Below, piece by piece: positions 39,010 to 47,190 of a stretch of 47,190 bases of DNA (the stretch's first letter is position 1; each line of letters starts with the position of its first letter). The stretch is from JAABRU01 sp050180235 (lineage in GTDB: Bacteria > Desulfobacterota > Desulfobacteria > Desulfobacterales > Desulfococcaceae): assembly GCA_050180235.1 (NCBI GenBank), contig JBFXEJ010000039.1:1-47190 (forward strand), written 5' to 3'. The translations under genes were made by a program, and so were the position numbers. A model generated the notes under the pieces. It saw only the letters and a list, made by a program, of their open reading frames with translations, had not been told where the DNA came from and searched no databases.

Positions 39010-39449
39010 TGTTTTTTAAAGTAAGAGAGATTGACTGACGCAGGATTATTTTTGAACAGGATTATTCATGATTGTAAAGGATGAACATGATTTTATCATT
39101 CTGCAACTCTTGAATAATCCTGCATAATCATGTTTAGAACACGATTATACAGGATTTTACAGGATATACATGATTTTCTATTCCCAATAATCCTGCCCAT
39201 CTTGAATAATCCTGCATAATCCTGCATAATCCTGTTCAGAACACGATTATACAAGATTTTACAGGATGAACATGATTTTCTATTCTCAATAATCCTGTAT
39301 AATCCTGTATAATCCTGTTCTGAACACGGTTATACACGATTGTACAGGATGAACATGATTTTATCATTCTGCAGCTCTTTAATAATCGTGTATAATCCTG
39401 TTCTGAACACGGTTATACACGATTATACAAAACCTGTGCAAAGATCCGG
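39010..39449. repeat. Array of degenerate ATAATCCTG / GAACACGATTATACA repeats
   Basis: GAACACG(A/G)TTATACA occurs at 39137, 39239, 39322 and 39405 (spacings 102, 83, 83). In between are AGGATGAACATGATTTT blocks, runs of 10-bp ATAATCCTGC units and ATTATTCATGATT arms, so the array is also partly palindromic. No gene is present. It lies between waaA and the end of the tandem restriction genes, both on the minus strand. Confidence 0.85.
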
Positions 39450-42290
39450 CTACAGTCCTTTTCCGGTCAAACCCGGCTCCCGTGCAAGAAGCTGGCGCAG
39501 AGGTTTCAGGTCAGGAAGATCCAGCGCGGCGGACAGTGCTGCGTCAATTTCCGCACGCACAGGATCAGCATCAAGTCTGGCAAGGGCCATCAGTTCTTTT
39601 TCACAAACAGCGTCATAGTTTTTGGCAAGTTGGGTGATAATCTCAGCCGGCAGAGAACCCACGTCCAGCACCGGCATAGCTGCCCAGGCCGGTTTTTTGA
39701 CCTGCATCCATGGTCCGTTGGTTGTGACTCTGTGCAGAAGCATCAGCAGCAAAGCGGCTGATGAGTTAAGCCACAGCAGCAGTGCTTTTCTCTGTCTGTC
39801 TGCCAAATCTGTCCTGAAGGCCCACCAGGTGTTTCCCAGCACAGGTTCATCAAAACCGACCGCGAGAACGCGATGGGTGACCGGTCCCAGACGCTCAATC
39901 AGCAGGATACGCCCGGCATTTTCCGCCACTTTTTCACAGTCTTTGATTTTCCTGCCTTTGGCTGCAGCCGAGCGGGGGATGAGATGCGCGTTATGTTTTT
40001 GTTTCAGACACACAACCTTTTTGGAATCGTGGTTCCAGAAAGCAGGATAGGGAGACCAGTCGGTTTCAGAAACAGTGAAAGCATCGTGAATATCGCGTCG
40101 GTCATATCCCAGACCACCCATTTCTCCCAGTCTGCACAGTGGCACATTCACCGGTTTTTTGCCCGGCACAGCCAGTTTTCCCTGCTGCAGTTGCATCGCA
40201 GCCCGCAGTGTCCATGTCTGGGCAAACTGCACACCAATCCACTGATCCTCGCCCTGTGACGGGGGCAGTGAAATCACTTCCGCAAATTTTCGATCCCCGG
40301 CCCCGATTACTGATGTTATCCCGGCAGAATCCAGAGAAGCAGGACTGCAGATCCGCACTCCCCCGGCCACAGTCAGTGCCTCATAAATGGTATGGGGATT
40401 GCGCCAGAGATTGATATAAACTGTTTCACCCGGAAGTTCATCTTTTTTCCGTTTGCGCGCAATGAACATGATTTCAGACAGATTTGTGTTCTCGGAAAAA
40501 TTCGGACGATCTGCATCATGACTGACCATGACCACCTCAACATGATAACGGTCAGCCAGCAGTTTCCGGTTTGCACCCCATGCCTCACCTGTGGCAAGTG
40601 CCGCAGGGAGAATGAAGGCCATCCGTCCGTCTGTGCGCAGATATTTGTCGGCCATTGCCAGAAACACACTGCCAAGCCCGGCTGTGACGGAACACTGCAG
40701 ATCTTTGGAACATTTTTTCAGTTCCGTCTGCAGTTTTGCCCGCTCGTCATCCGGCAGGCTGCCAAATAAGAGGTTGCCCCCGACTGAGCGCACAAAAGGC
40801 GGATTCATCACGCACAGATCCATTTCAGGGATTTCCGCTGAGGTGAAACGCTCCCCGCTCACACCGGTCTGCCGGATTTCCATCTGGGTGTTGTCCAGCG
40901 AAATCTGTGTTGTGACCCGTTTTTTGTTGATAAAATCAAGACTGCCCAGGCGCAGGGAACGGTTTTTCACACCCATCGGCATGACAAAAAGATTCATGCT
41001 CCGGTACGTGACATGCGGGGCCAGCATTCCCAGAGTGGATGCAGTAAGATGAACAGCAGACGGCAGAACATCATAACCGTACAGCACTTTTTCCATCAGA
41101 ATCTGATGCAGACGGCTGAGATTTTTTTCATCAACTGTTCTGCCCTTCTTCACCCGTGAGACAACAAACTGATCCGTTATTGCCTGTGCTGCGGCCATAA
41201 GCAGGGTTCCTGTTCCGCAGGCAGGATCCGCGACTGCAAAATCCTCCAGTTTTTTGGGGGATCCGAAATCCCTGCCCTCCCAGTTCTGCGCAAACACGAG
41301 TTTGAGCAGAAGTGTCGCGGAGGACGTGGCCGTATAATAAGTGCCGAGATATTTGGCATGATGCAGCAGCCAGTGATAGATGCGCCCCATCAGGTCATGC
41401 CGGAGTGCGGACTGGTTGGCGCAGATGCTTTTGGCCTCTGTCAGGAGCATGCGTATGGCGGATATGGCATTCGGAGATGCGGGGATTTCCCGGAGAACCG
41501 CCTCCCCAAGCTGAAACACCGGGACATAGTTTATTTTTTCCCATATTCCGCGCCAGTGCAGCATCAGGCTCTCGATGGGATCTGAATCAGTACTGTAGGT
41601 ACGCAGGGAGTCAACGCTGCCGTCCGCCCCGCTGATGGCAAGCTGTTCCTGAAATATCATGGCATTGGCAAGCACCAGAGAGGCAACTTTGGTCGCGGTG
41701 ATGCGCCGGGCTGCCTGCTCGTCTGCGCTTTCCACGCGTTTTGCCGGAATTCCCAGAATATCCGAAAGCCGGTCACAGGTCGCGGGCTGCCCGATCCACA
41801 GGGCGGCAATATTCTCTATTTTTTCCGAAAGCCGGGATGCTGCTTCCGCAACAATGTCATCTCTGATCAGTGCTTCATGCACACGGCGGATCGAAGCCAG
41901 AATTTCCGAAGGATTTGCATCAGCCCACTCTGTCTGTCCCGCCTCAGAAACAGTCAGAAAGCGCACACGGGTTTCTGACAGGATTTCCCCAAGCTGTGAA
42001 GCCGGAACAGTGCGGATATTTTCCGGATACACCAGTGCAGCTGCAATATGGCAGATGCCGGTCTGCACCCGTTTCAGCGCATCGGACAGCACCGTGTTTT
42101 CCGCATCCGGAGTGTCTGCAAACTTTCCCTCAATGATGACACGCAGTCCGTCAAGCAGAAACATGACATCCGGTCTCTGTTTCCCGGAACGCTGAAGGGT
42201 TTCAGGTTCCGCTATCACGCCGTGCTGCGACAGAAGCAGAGCAAGCTGTGTGTTGACTGATTCCTCCCGGTGACGATGGGGCTGTGGCAT
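39450..42290 (-). CDS. Type IIG-like nuclease-methyltransferase, paralogue A
   Basis: This 946-residue protein joins an N-terminal PD-(D/E)XK-type nuclease signature (D41 in RPDVMFLLDG, E54-G-K56 in VIIEGKFAD) to an N6-adenine methyltransferase core: YYTATSSATLLL, motif I DPACGTGTLL (about 355) and motif IV MNPPFVRS (about 496). A C-terminal part (about 675-890) should carry target recognition. Single-chain restriction-modification proteins of type IIG have this order; the presumed role is phage or plasmid defence. Its partner B (42355-45216) aligns without gaps through residue 946. ATG 42290 is chosen because it matches the start of B; the frame is open up to 42329. It is the downstream gene of the pair, 64 bases after B. 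Confidence 0.85.
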   Translation of the reverse strand: MPQPHRHREESVNTQLALLLSQHGVIAEPETLQRSGKQRPDVMFLLDGLRVIIEGKFADTPDAENTVLSDALKRVQTGICHIAAALVYPENIRTVPASQLGEILSETRVRFLTVSEAGQTEWADANPSEILASIRRVHEALIRDDIVAEAASRLSEKIENIAALWIGQPATCDRLSDILGIPAKRVESADEQAARRITATKVASLVLANAMIFQEQLAISGADGSVDSLRTYSTDSDPIESLMLHWRGIWEKINYVPVFQLGEAVLREIPASPNAISAIRMLLTEAKSICANQSALRHDLMGRIYHWLLHHAKYLGTYYTATSSATLLLKLVFAQNWEGRDFGSPKKLEDFAVADPACGTGTLLMAAAQAITDQFVVSRVKKGRTVDEKNLSRLHQILMEKVLYGYDVLPSAVHLTASTLGMLAPHVTYRSMNLFVMPMGVKNRSLRLGSLDFINKKRVTTQISLDNTQMEIRQTGVSGERFTSAEIPEMDLCVMNPPFVRSVGGNLLFGSLPDDERAKLQTELKKCSKDLQCSVTAGLGSVFLAMADKYLRTDGRMAFILPAALATGEAWGANRKLLADRYHVEVVMVSHDADRPNFSENTNLSEIMFIARKRKKDELPGETVYINLWRNPHTIYEALTVAGGVRICSPASLDSAGITSVIGAGDRKFAEVISLPPSQGEDQWIGVQFAQTWTLRAAMQLQQGKLAVPGKKPVNVPLCRLGEMGGLGYDRRDIHDAFTVSETDWSPYPAFWNHDSKKVVCLKQKHNAHLIPRSAAAKGRKIKDCEKVAENAGRILLIERLGPVTHRVLAVGFDEPVLGNTWWAFRTDLADRQRKALLLWLNSSAALLLMLLHRVTTNGPWMQVKKPAWAAMPVLDVGSLPAEIITQLAKNYDAVCEKELMALARLDADPVRAEIDAALSAALDLPDLKPLRQLLAREPGLTGKGL

Positions 42291-42354
42291 TGCTTTTTTC
42301 CTTAAACAAAATAATCTGTTGACAAACAATATACTGGCAATTCAGAAAAGGTGT

Positions 42355-45216
42355 TCATTTCTCTCCGGGTTTCAGGGCCAGTCCTTTGCCCGTCAAACCC
42401 GGCTCCCGTGCAAGAAGCTGACGCAGAGGTTTCATGTCAGGAAGCCCCAGCGCGGCGGACAGTGCTGCATCAATTTCCGCACGCACAGGATCAGCGTCAA
42501 GTCTGGCAAGGGCCATCAGTTCTTTTTCACAAACCGCGTCATAAGCGTTGGCAAGCAGCGAAATGACTTCATCCGGCAAAGAACGCACGTCCAGCACAGG
42601 CATGGATGACCAGACATTTTTCTTGAGCTTCATCCATACGCCCTGCGTAGTTACCCGGCGTGAAAGCATCAGCAGCAGGGCCGGAGAAGAGTTAAGCCAC
42701 ATCAGCAGTGCTTTTTCAGGCTCCGCAGCCAGTTCTGTTTTCAAAGCCCACCAGGTATTCCCCAGAACCGGTTCATCAAAACCAATCGCAATAACCCGAT
42801 GTGTTGTTGTTCTGGTACGCTCAATCAGCAATATACGGCCTGCATTCTCAGCTATTTTTTTGCAGTCTTTGATTTTTCTCCCTTTGGCAGCAGCAGATCG
42901 CGGGAGCAGATGCGAATTCCGGATCTGTTTCAGAGTTGTCACCTGTTTGGCATCATGGTTCCAGAATGCAGGATATGGAGACCAGTCGGTTTCGGAGACC
43001 GTGAAGGCATCGTGAATATCACGGCTGTCATATCCCAGACTTCCCAGTTCAGTGATTTGGCACAGAGGCACATCCACAGAATTTCTGCCAGGCACTTCCA
43101 GTTTTCCCTGTTCCAGTTTTACTGCTGCGCGCAGCGTCAAGGTCTGTGCAAACTGCACACCGATCCACTGATCTGTAACAAGCGATGCCGGTAATGACAG
43201 CACTTCCGCAAATTTTCGATCTCCGGACCCGATCACTGATGTTATCCCGGCAGAATCCAGAGAAGCAGGACTGCAGATCCGCACGCCCCCGGCCACAGTC
43301 AGTGCCTCATAAATGGTATGGGGATTGCGCCAGAGATTGACATAAACGGTTTCACCCGGAAGTTCATCTTTTTTCCGTTTGCGTGCGATGAACATGAGTT
43401 CGGACAGATTTGTGTTCTCGGAAAAATTCGGACGATCCGCATCATGACTGACCATCACGACTTCGACATGATAGCGGTCAGCCAGCAGCTTCCGGCTTGT
43501 GCCCCATGCTTCACCGGTTGCAAGTGCCGCAGGGAGAATGAAGGCCATCCGTCCGTCCGTGCGCAGATATTTGTCGGCCAGAGCCAGAAACACACTGCCA
43601 AGCCCGGCTGTAACGGAACACTGCAGATCTTTGGAGCATTTTTTCAGTTCAGTCTGGAGTTTTGCCCGTTCGTCATCCGGCAGGCTGCCGAACAGGAGAT
43701 TTCCTCCGGTTGAACGGACAAACGGAGGATTCATCACGCAGAGATCCATCTCAGGGATTTCCGCTGAGGTGAACCGCTCCCCGCGCACACCGGTCTGCCG
43801 GATTTCCATCTGGGTGTTGTCCAGCGAAATCTGTGTTGTTACCCGTTTTTTGTTAATAAAATCAAGACTGCCCAGGCGCAGGGAACGGTTTTTCACGCCC
43901 ATCGGCATGACAAAAAGATTCATGCTGCGGTAAGTGACATGCGGGGCGAGCATTCCCAGAGTGGAGGCCGTGAGATGAACTGCGGACGGCAGCACATCAT
44001 AACCGTACAGCACTTTTTCCATCAGAATCTGATGCAGACGGCTGAGATTTTTTTCATCAACTGTTCTGCCCTTTTTCACCCGTGAGACAACAAACTGATC
44101 CGTTATTGCCTGTGCTGCGGCCATAAGCAGGGTTCCTGTGCCGCAGGCAGGGTCAGCGACCGTGAAATCCTCCAGTTTTTTGGGAGATCCGAAATCTCTG
44201 CCCTCCCAGTTCTGCGCAAACACGAGTTTGAGCAGCAGTGTGGCGGAGGACGTGGCCGTGTAATAAGTGCCGAGATATTTGGCATGATGCAGCAGCCAGT
44301 GATAGATGCGCCCCATCAGGTCATGCCGGAGCGCTGACTGATTGGCACAGATGCTTTTGGCCTCTGTCAGAAGCAGTCGGATGGCGGATATGGCATTCGG
44401 GGACGCGGGAATTTCCCGGAGAACAGCCTCCCCAAGCTGAAACACCGGGACATAGTTTATCTTTTCCCATATTCCGCGCCAGTGCAGCATCAGGCTCTCT
44501 ATGGGGTCAGAATCACTGCTGTATGAACGCAGGGATTCCACGCTGCCGTCCCCGCCGCTGATGGCAAGCTGTTCCTGAAATATCATGGCATTGGCAAGCA
44601 CCAGAGAGGCAACTTTGGTCGCGGTGATGCGCCGGGCTGCCTGCTCGTCTGCGCTTTCCCCGCGTTTTGCCGGAATTCCCAGAATATCCGAAAGCCGGTC
44701 ACAGGTCGCGGGCTGCCCGATCCACAGGGCCGCAATATTCTCAATTTTTTCCGAAAGCCGGGATGCTGCTTCCGCAACAATGTCATCTCTGATCAGTGCT
44801 TCATGCACACGGCGGATCGAAGCCAGAATTTCCGAAGGATTTGCATCAGCCCACTCTGTCTGTCCCGCCTCAGAAACAGTCAGAAAGCGCACACGGGTTT
44901 CTGACAGGATTTCCCCAAGCTGTGAAGCCGGAACAGTGCGGATATTTTCCGGATACACCAGTGCAGCCGCAATATGGCAGATGCCGGTCTGCACCCGTTT
45001 CAGCGCATCGGACAGCACGGTGTTTTCCGCATCCGGCGTGTCTGCAAACTTTCCCTCAATGATGACACGCAGCCCGTCAAGCAGAAACATGACATCCGGT
45101 CTCTGTTTCCCGGATCTGTGAACGGTTTCAGGTTCCGCAATCACGCCGTGCTGCGACAGAAGCAGCGCAAGCTGTGTGTTGACTGATTCCTCCCGGTGAC
45201 GATGGGACTGTGGCAT
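42355..45216 (-). CDS. Type IIG-like nuclease-methyltransferase, paralogue B
   Basis: The 953-residue protein is a near copy of A with the same D41/E54/K56 nuclease signature, DPACGTG (355-361) and NPPF (496-499). By eye about 19 of the first 674 residues differ from A (roughly 97% identical), against about 70% identity in residues 675-890; the last 56 residues are again nearly identical, and B has a seven-residue extra tail (ALKPGEK). The pattern fits duplication followed by diversification of the specificity segment, with gene conversion keeping the rest alike. All divergence occurs without length change. The palindromic array at 45234-45384 lies directly upstream and probably contains its promoter. 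Confidence 0.85.
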   Translation of the reverse strand: MPQSHRHREESVNTQLALLLSQHGVIAEPETVHRSGKQRPDVMFLLDGLRVIIEGKFADTPDAENTVLSDALKRVQTGICHIAAALVYPENIRTVPASQLGEILSETRVRFLTVSEAGQTEWADANPSEILASIRRVHEALIRDDIVAEAASRLSEKIENIAALWIGQPATCDRLSDILGIPAKRGESADEQAARRITATKVASLVLANAMIFQEQLAISGGDGSVESLRSYSSDSDPIESLMLHWRGIWEKINYVPVFQLGEAVLREIPASPNAISAIRLLLTEAKSICANQSALRHDLMGRIYHWLLHHAKYLGTYYTATSSATLLLKLVFAQNWEGRDFGSPKKLEDFTVADPACGTGTLLMAAAQAITDQFVVSRVKKGRTVDEKNLSRLHQILMEKVLYGYDVLPSAVHLTASTLGMLAPHVTYRSMNLFVMPMGVKNRSLRLGSLDFINKKRVTTQISLDNTQMEIRQTGVRGERFTSAEIPEMDLCVMNPPFVRSTGGNLLFGSLPDDERAKLQTELKKCSKDLQCSVTAGLGSVFLALADKYLRTDGRMAFILPAALATGEAWGTSRKLLADRYHVEVVMVSHDADRPNFSENTNLSELMFIARKRKKDELPGETVYVNLWRNPHTIYEALTVAGGVRICSPASLDSAGITSVIGSGDRKFAEVLSLPASLVTDQWIGVQFAQTLTLRAAVKLEQGKLEVPGRNSVDVPLCQITELGSLGYDSRDIHDAFTVSETDWSPYPAFWNHDAKQVTTLKQIRNSHLLPRSAAAKGRKIKDCKKIAENAGRILLIERTRTTTHRVIAIGFDEPVLGNTWWALKTELAAEPEKALLMWLNSSPALLLMLSRRVTTQGVWMKLKKNVWSSMPVLDVRSLPDEVISLLANAYDAVCEKELMALARLDADPVRAEIDAALSAALGLPDMKPLRQLLAREPGLTGKGLALKPGEK

Positions 45217-45233
45217 TTATTATTGTTCCTTAA

Positions 45234-45384
45234 AACCTATGGATAAATCCATAGGTTATTCATTTAATGGATAAATTCATAGTTTATTCATGACGGTTAT
45301 ACAGATGATTATGAATAACCTGTGGATTTATCCATAATATTATACAGATGATTATGAATAACCTGTGGATTTATCCATAGGTTA
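45234..45384. repeat. Palindromic repeat array upstream of restriction-modification genes
   Basis: It opens with ACCTATGGAT-AA-ATCCATAGGT arms (45235-45256), followed by AATGGATAAATTCAT and then two 43-bp direct repeats (45297 and 45340) each containing TATACAGATGATTATGAATA and CCTGTGGATTTATCCATA. One related palindrome lies at 21583-21598. The array extends into the stop codon of the efflux adaptor gene (45382-45384) and fills the gap before gene B. Confidence 0.85.
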
Positions 45385-46410
45385 TCTGGCAATTTCCAGT
45401 TCCGCTCCGATTTTCAGCTTTTTATCCTTGCTGACAATCAGATACCCGTCTGATTCTCCCAGAACCATGATATTGACGGTTTCCCCATTTTCTTTGAGAA
45501 TCACACGGGGATTGTCATAACGGTTGATCACTGCTTCTTTGGGAATCCACAGCCCTTCGGTTTCGCTTTCCAAATCCAGGGAAAAGCGCAGACCGCCTCT
45601 TTTTTCCCCCTCATATCCGGACAGAATCAGTTCAATACCCAGTTTCCGGGTTTTTTCATCAAACTCCGGATTAACCCATTTCACTCGCGCCTTTACAGTT
45701 TTTCCCTCCAGATTGGCTTCAAATTCATCCCCAAAAGAGCGGATGGAATCCAGTTCCTGACCGGACACAGACAGAGGAACGGTAAGTTGCCGGAAATCTC
45801 CGAGCATGGCCACAGGTGTGCCTGCCGCGACCAGTTCTCCGGCCTCTGCCATTTTTTTTATGACAATCCAGCCTTTGGGGGCAAAAATGCTGTGTCTGCG
45901 TTTGCGTTCCTGCAGTTCGCTCAAAGCGGTCTGCAATACCGCCTTTTCCGCATCCAAAGTTTTGCGTTCCAGCTTTGCCTGACTGAGTTCTTCCTCTGCG
46001 GCATCACGTTTGACCTCAGTGGCGCGATCTCCTTTGTGCAGTTGATCAATACGCCGGAATTCCTTTTCCAGATAAGCTACACCTGAAGCATTTTTCAGCA
46101 TAGCAGCTTCGATTTTCTGCAAAGACTGGCGTGTGCTGCGGATCTGAAAATCAATAAATATGGGATCAATTTCAAAAAAGGCTTTGTCTCCCACAGTCTG
46201 CCCCACATCGTAATGAATTTTGAGGATTCTTCCGGATACTTCCGAAGACAGGGTCATAACCGTGCCGCTGCGCGTGTATCCGCTCAGGGTGATCATTTTC
46301 CGGGCAGGCTGAATCAGCAGACTGTCCTGAGCCGGAACATGTGCCAAAAATCCAAACAGACTTACAATAATTGACAAAAGGGATGCCCCCGTATACTTTC
46401 TGCGAATCAT
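45382..46410 (-). CDS. RND-type efflux periplasmic adaptor (HlyD family)
   Basis: The 342-residue protein has an N-terminal signal or anchor (SLLSIIVSLFGFLAHVPA), the lipoyl/beta-barrel entry (TLSSEVSGRILKIHYDVGQT, VGDKAFFEIDP), a long coiled-coil hairpin (about 100-190, QSLQKIEAAMLKNASGVAYL and AKLERKTLDAEKAVLQTALS), the second lipoyl half (IFAPKGWIVIKKMAEAGELV) and a C-terminal barrel. It should link an inner-membrane pump to an outer-membrane channel. No RND pump or TolC-like gene is in the window; the next genes downstream are the restriction pair. ATG 46410 with AGGAA upstream is preferred over GTG 46452. Confidence 0.82.
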   Translation of the reverse strand: MIRRKYTGASLLSIIVSLFGFLAHVPAQDSLLIQPARKMITLSGYTRSGTVMTLSSEVSGRILKIHYDVGQTVGDKAFFEIDPIFIDFQIRSTRQSLQKIEAAMLKNASGVAYLEKEFRRIDQLHKGDRATEVKRDAAEEELSQAKLERKTLDAEKAVLQTALSELQERKRRHSIFAPKGWIVIKKMAEAGELVAAGTPVAMLGDFRQLTVPLSVSGQELDSIRSFGDEFEANLEGKTVKARVKWVNPEFDEKTRKLGIELILSGYEGEKRGGLRFSLDLESETEGLWIPKEAVINRYDNPRVILKENGETVNIMVLGESDGYLIVSKDKKLKIGAELEIAR

Positions 46411-46520
46411 CTGATATGTTCCTGTGATAATATATTTCCTGTTTTTTTGCACAGTTTTTCAAAAAACTGAGTTTTTGACACGAAAATTTCCGGATGTTTT
46501 TTTACTTTTCAGACATTTTC

Positions 46521-47065
46521 TTACATGAGAATATTGTAGGATTTCATCTTGGTCAGCAGGGAAGGATAGCTGATCTCAAGCAGTTGCGTGGCATGAGTAC
46601 GGTTTCCGCCTGTTGCAGCAAGGGCTTTGACAATCATTTGTTTTTCCATAATTTTCTGGGCCTCTTTCAGGGAATAACCCTCAAATTCCCTGTCAGCAGA
46701 ACCGGTCATCCTTTTTGCTGCAGGATGAACAGGAAGGTTTTCAGGAATAAGGGTGGTTCCCTCAGCAAAAATCACAGCCCTTTCAATGATGTTTTCCAGT
46801 TCCCGGACATTTCCGGGCCAGTCATACTGCATCAGAAGGGAAAGTCCCTCACTGCTGATCCCCTGAATCTGTTTATTCAGTGACTGCCTGAAATGCTCAA
46901 TAAAATGCTGCACCAGCATGGGAATATCCTCAGGTCGTTCCCGGAGGGGAGGAAGACGGATGGGCAGAACATTGAGACGGTAAAAAAGATCAGGCCTGAA
47001 TGTGCCTTTCCCCGCTTCTTCCTCCAGATTTTTGGACGTGGCCGCCAGAACCCGGACATCCAGTT
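46521..47065 (-). pseudogene. Sigma-54-dependent activator (NtrC family), 5' end cut off by IS1
   Basis: What remains reads QLDVRVLAATSKNLEEEAGK, GTFRPDLFYRLNVLPIRLPP, LRERPEDIPMLVQHFIEH, MQYDWPGNVRELENIIERAV and a Fis-type helix-turn-helix, IVKALAATGGNRTHATQLLE. This is the second half of the AAA+ sigma-54 interaction module plus the DNA-binding domain. The receiver domain, Walker A and GAFTGA loop are missing because the IS1-family element begins at 47066; the five residues before QLDV are encoded by its terminal repeat. The gene is therefore split and presumably inactive, unless a fragment is made from a promoter in the IS. It probably once regulated nearby genes such as the efflux adaptor (inference). 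Confidence 0.9.
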
Positions 47066-47190
47066 GGTAGTGGGTCAAAAAGGTTGATTTATGTTTTTAA
47101 ATATGTATAATTATTTTTATGAAACAGTATATTCAGATTAACTGCCGCCACTGCGGCAGTGATGACCTCGTCAGAAACGGACACAGTCCG
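47066..47190 (+). mobile_element. IS1-family insertion sequence, 5' part (right end outside window)
   Basis: Starts with the 22-bp terminal repeat GGTAGTGGGTCAAAAAGG... (47066-47087), exact inverse of 497-518, and continues with A/T-rich leader and the start of the first IS1 reading frame. It interrupts the sigma-54 activator gene. Confidence 0.92.
47119..47190 (+). CDS. IS1-family first reading frame (InsA-like), 3'-truncated by window edge
   Basis: 24 codons are visible, MKQYIQINCRHCGSDDLVRN followed by GHSP. The C-x-x-C pair and the following basic residues form the InsA-type zinc-finger start, which binds the IS ends. The rest, including the catalytic part, lies outside the window. There is no clear ribosome-binding site (TTATTTTT upstream), as expected for weakly expressed IS genes. 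Confidence 0.85.
   Translation, partial: MKQYIQINCRHCGSDDLVRNGHSP

Noticed and set aside
39010..39449. CRISPR array
   Set aside because: Spacing is irregular, the intervening sequence is itself repetitive and no cas genes are present.
1..47190. Composite transposon bounded by the two IS1-family copies
   Set aside because: The 46.5-kb interval contains housekeeping genes (waaA, pfkA, thiolase, acyl-CoA dehydrogenase), and neither copy's outer flank is visible, so mobility as a unit is not supported.

Overview
The window looks like chromosomal DNA of a Desulfobacterota bacterium, most probably a filamentous or aggregate-forming Desulfobacterales relative of Desulfonema. This is an inference from gene families: a Sec-containing HesB-like protein, IS1-family elements, butyryl-CoA enzymes, WaaA (so an outer membrane), a large Cache chemoreceptor, and very many short palindromic dispersed repeats. 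No rRNA, tRNA or CRISPR array was recognised.

Layout. 1-518: tail of an IS1-family element that has cut a hicB antitoxin gene. 519-1563: toxin-antitoxin debris (hicB remnant, truncated nucleotidyltransferase) and one apparently intact RelE-type module. 1635-7415: enzymes of acetoacetyl-CoA/butyryl-CoA metabolism (thiolase, 3-hydroxybutyryl-CoA dehydrogenase, acyl-CoA dehydrogenase) with an XRE-cupin regulator, interrupted by a GNAT gene, a doubly broken higB with intact higA, and an orphan DUF433 gene. 8075-10804: YajD-like HNH protein, DMT transporter, TIGR02757 protein and a CheZ-like helical protein. 11304-15260 (minus): a chemoreceptor and a periplasmic binding protein. 15261-16516: repeats and an IS5-type remnant. 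16517-20235: zinc-ribbon/HEAT protein, YheT-like hydrolase, FmdB-like protein, two adjacent MITE-like families, an unknown gene and a selenoprotein whose UGA codon hides its N-terminal third. 20531-24475: a FemAB-like transferase diverging from a racemase / ATP-grasp ligase / NUDIX operon. 24688-28729: a membrane TIR-domain protein followed by an exported TPR-PDZ protein. 28943-39009: cupin, SppA-like protease with a RibD_C fragment, SprT-DUF2786 protein, CNNM-type transporter, CitE-like lyase with phosphofructokinase, and WaaA. 39450-45216 (minus): two tandem 946/953-residue nuclease-methyltransferase proteins, nearly identical except in a C-terminal segment. 45382-47065: an efflux adaptor and a sigma-54 activator cut by a second IS1-family copy that runs off the window.

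Best candidates for new biology are the TIR/TPR-PDZ pair (predicted cytosolic TIR, three membrane segments, periplasmic beta domains, and an exported repeat partner carrying the same short GDVxxNY-type motif), the tandem restriction-modification paralogues with a diverged specificity-like region and a palindromic repeat array upstream, and the racemase/ATP-grasp/NUDIX/FemAB group. All functional calls come from reading the sequence; no database search was run.
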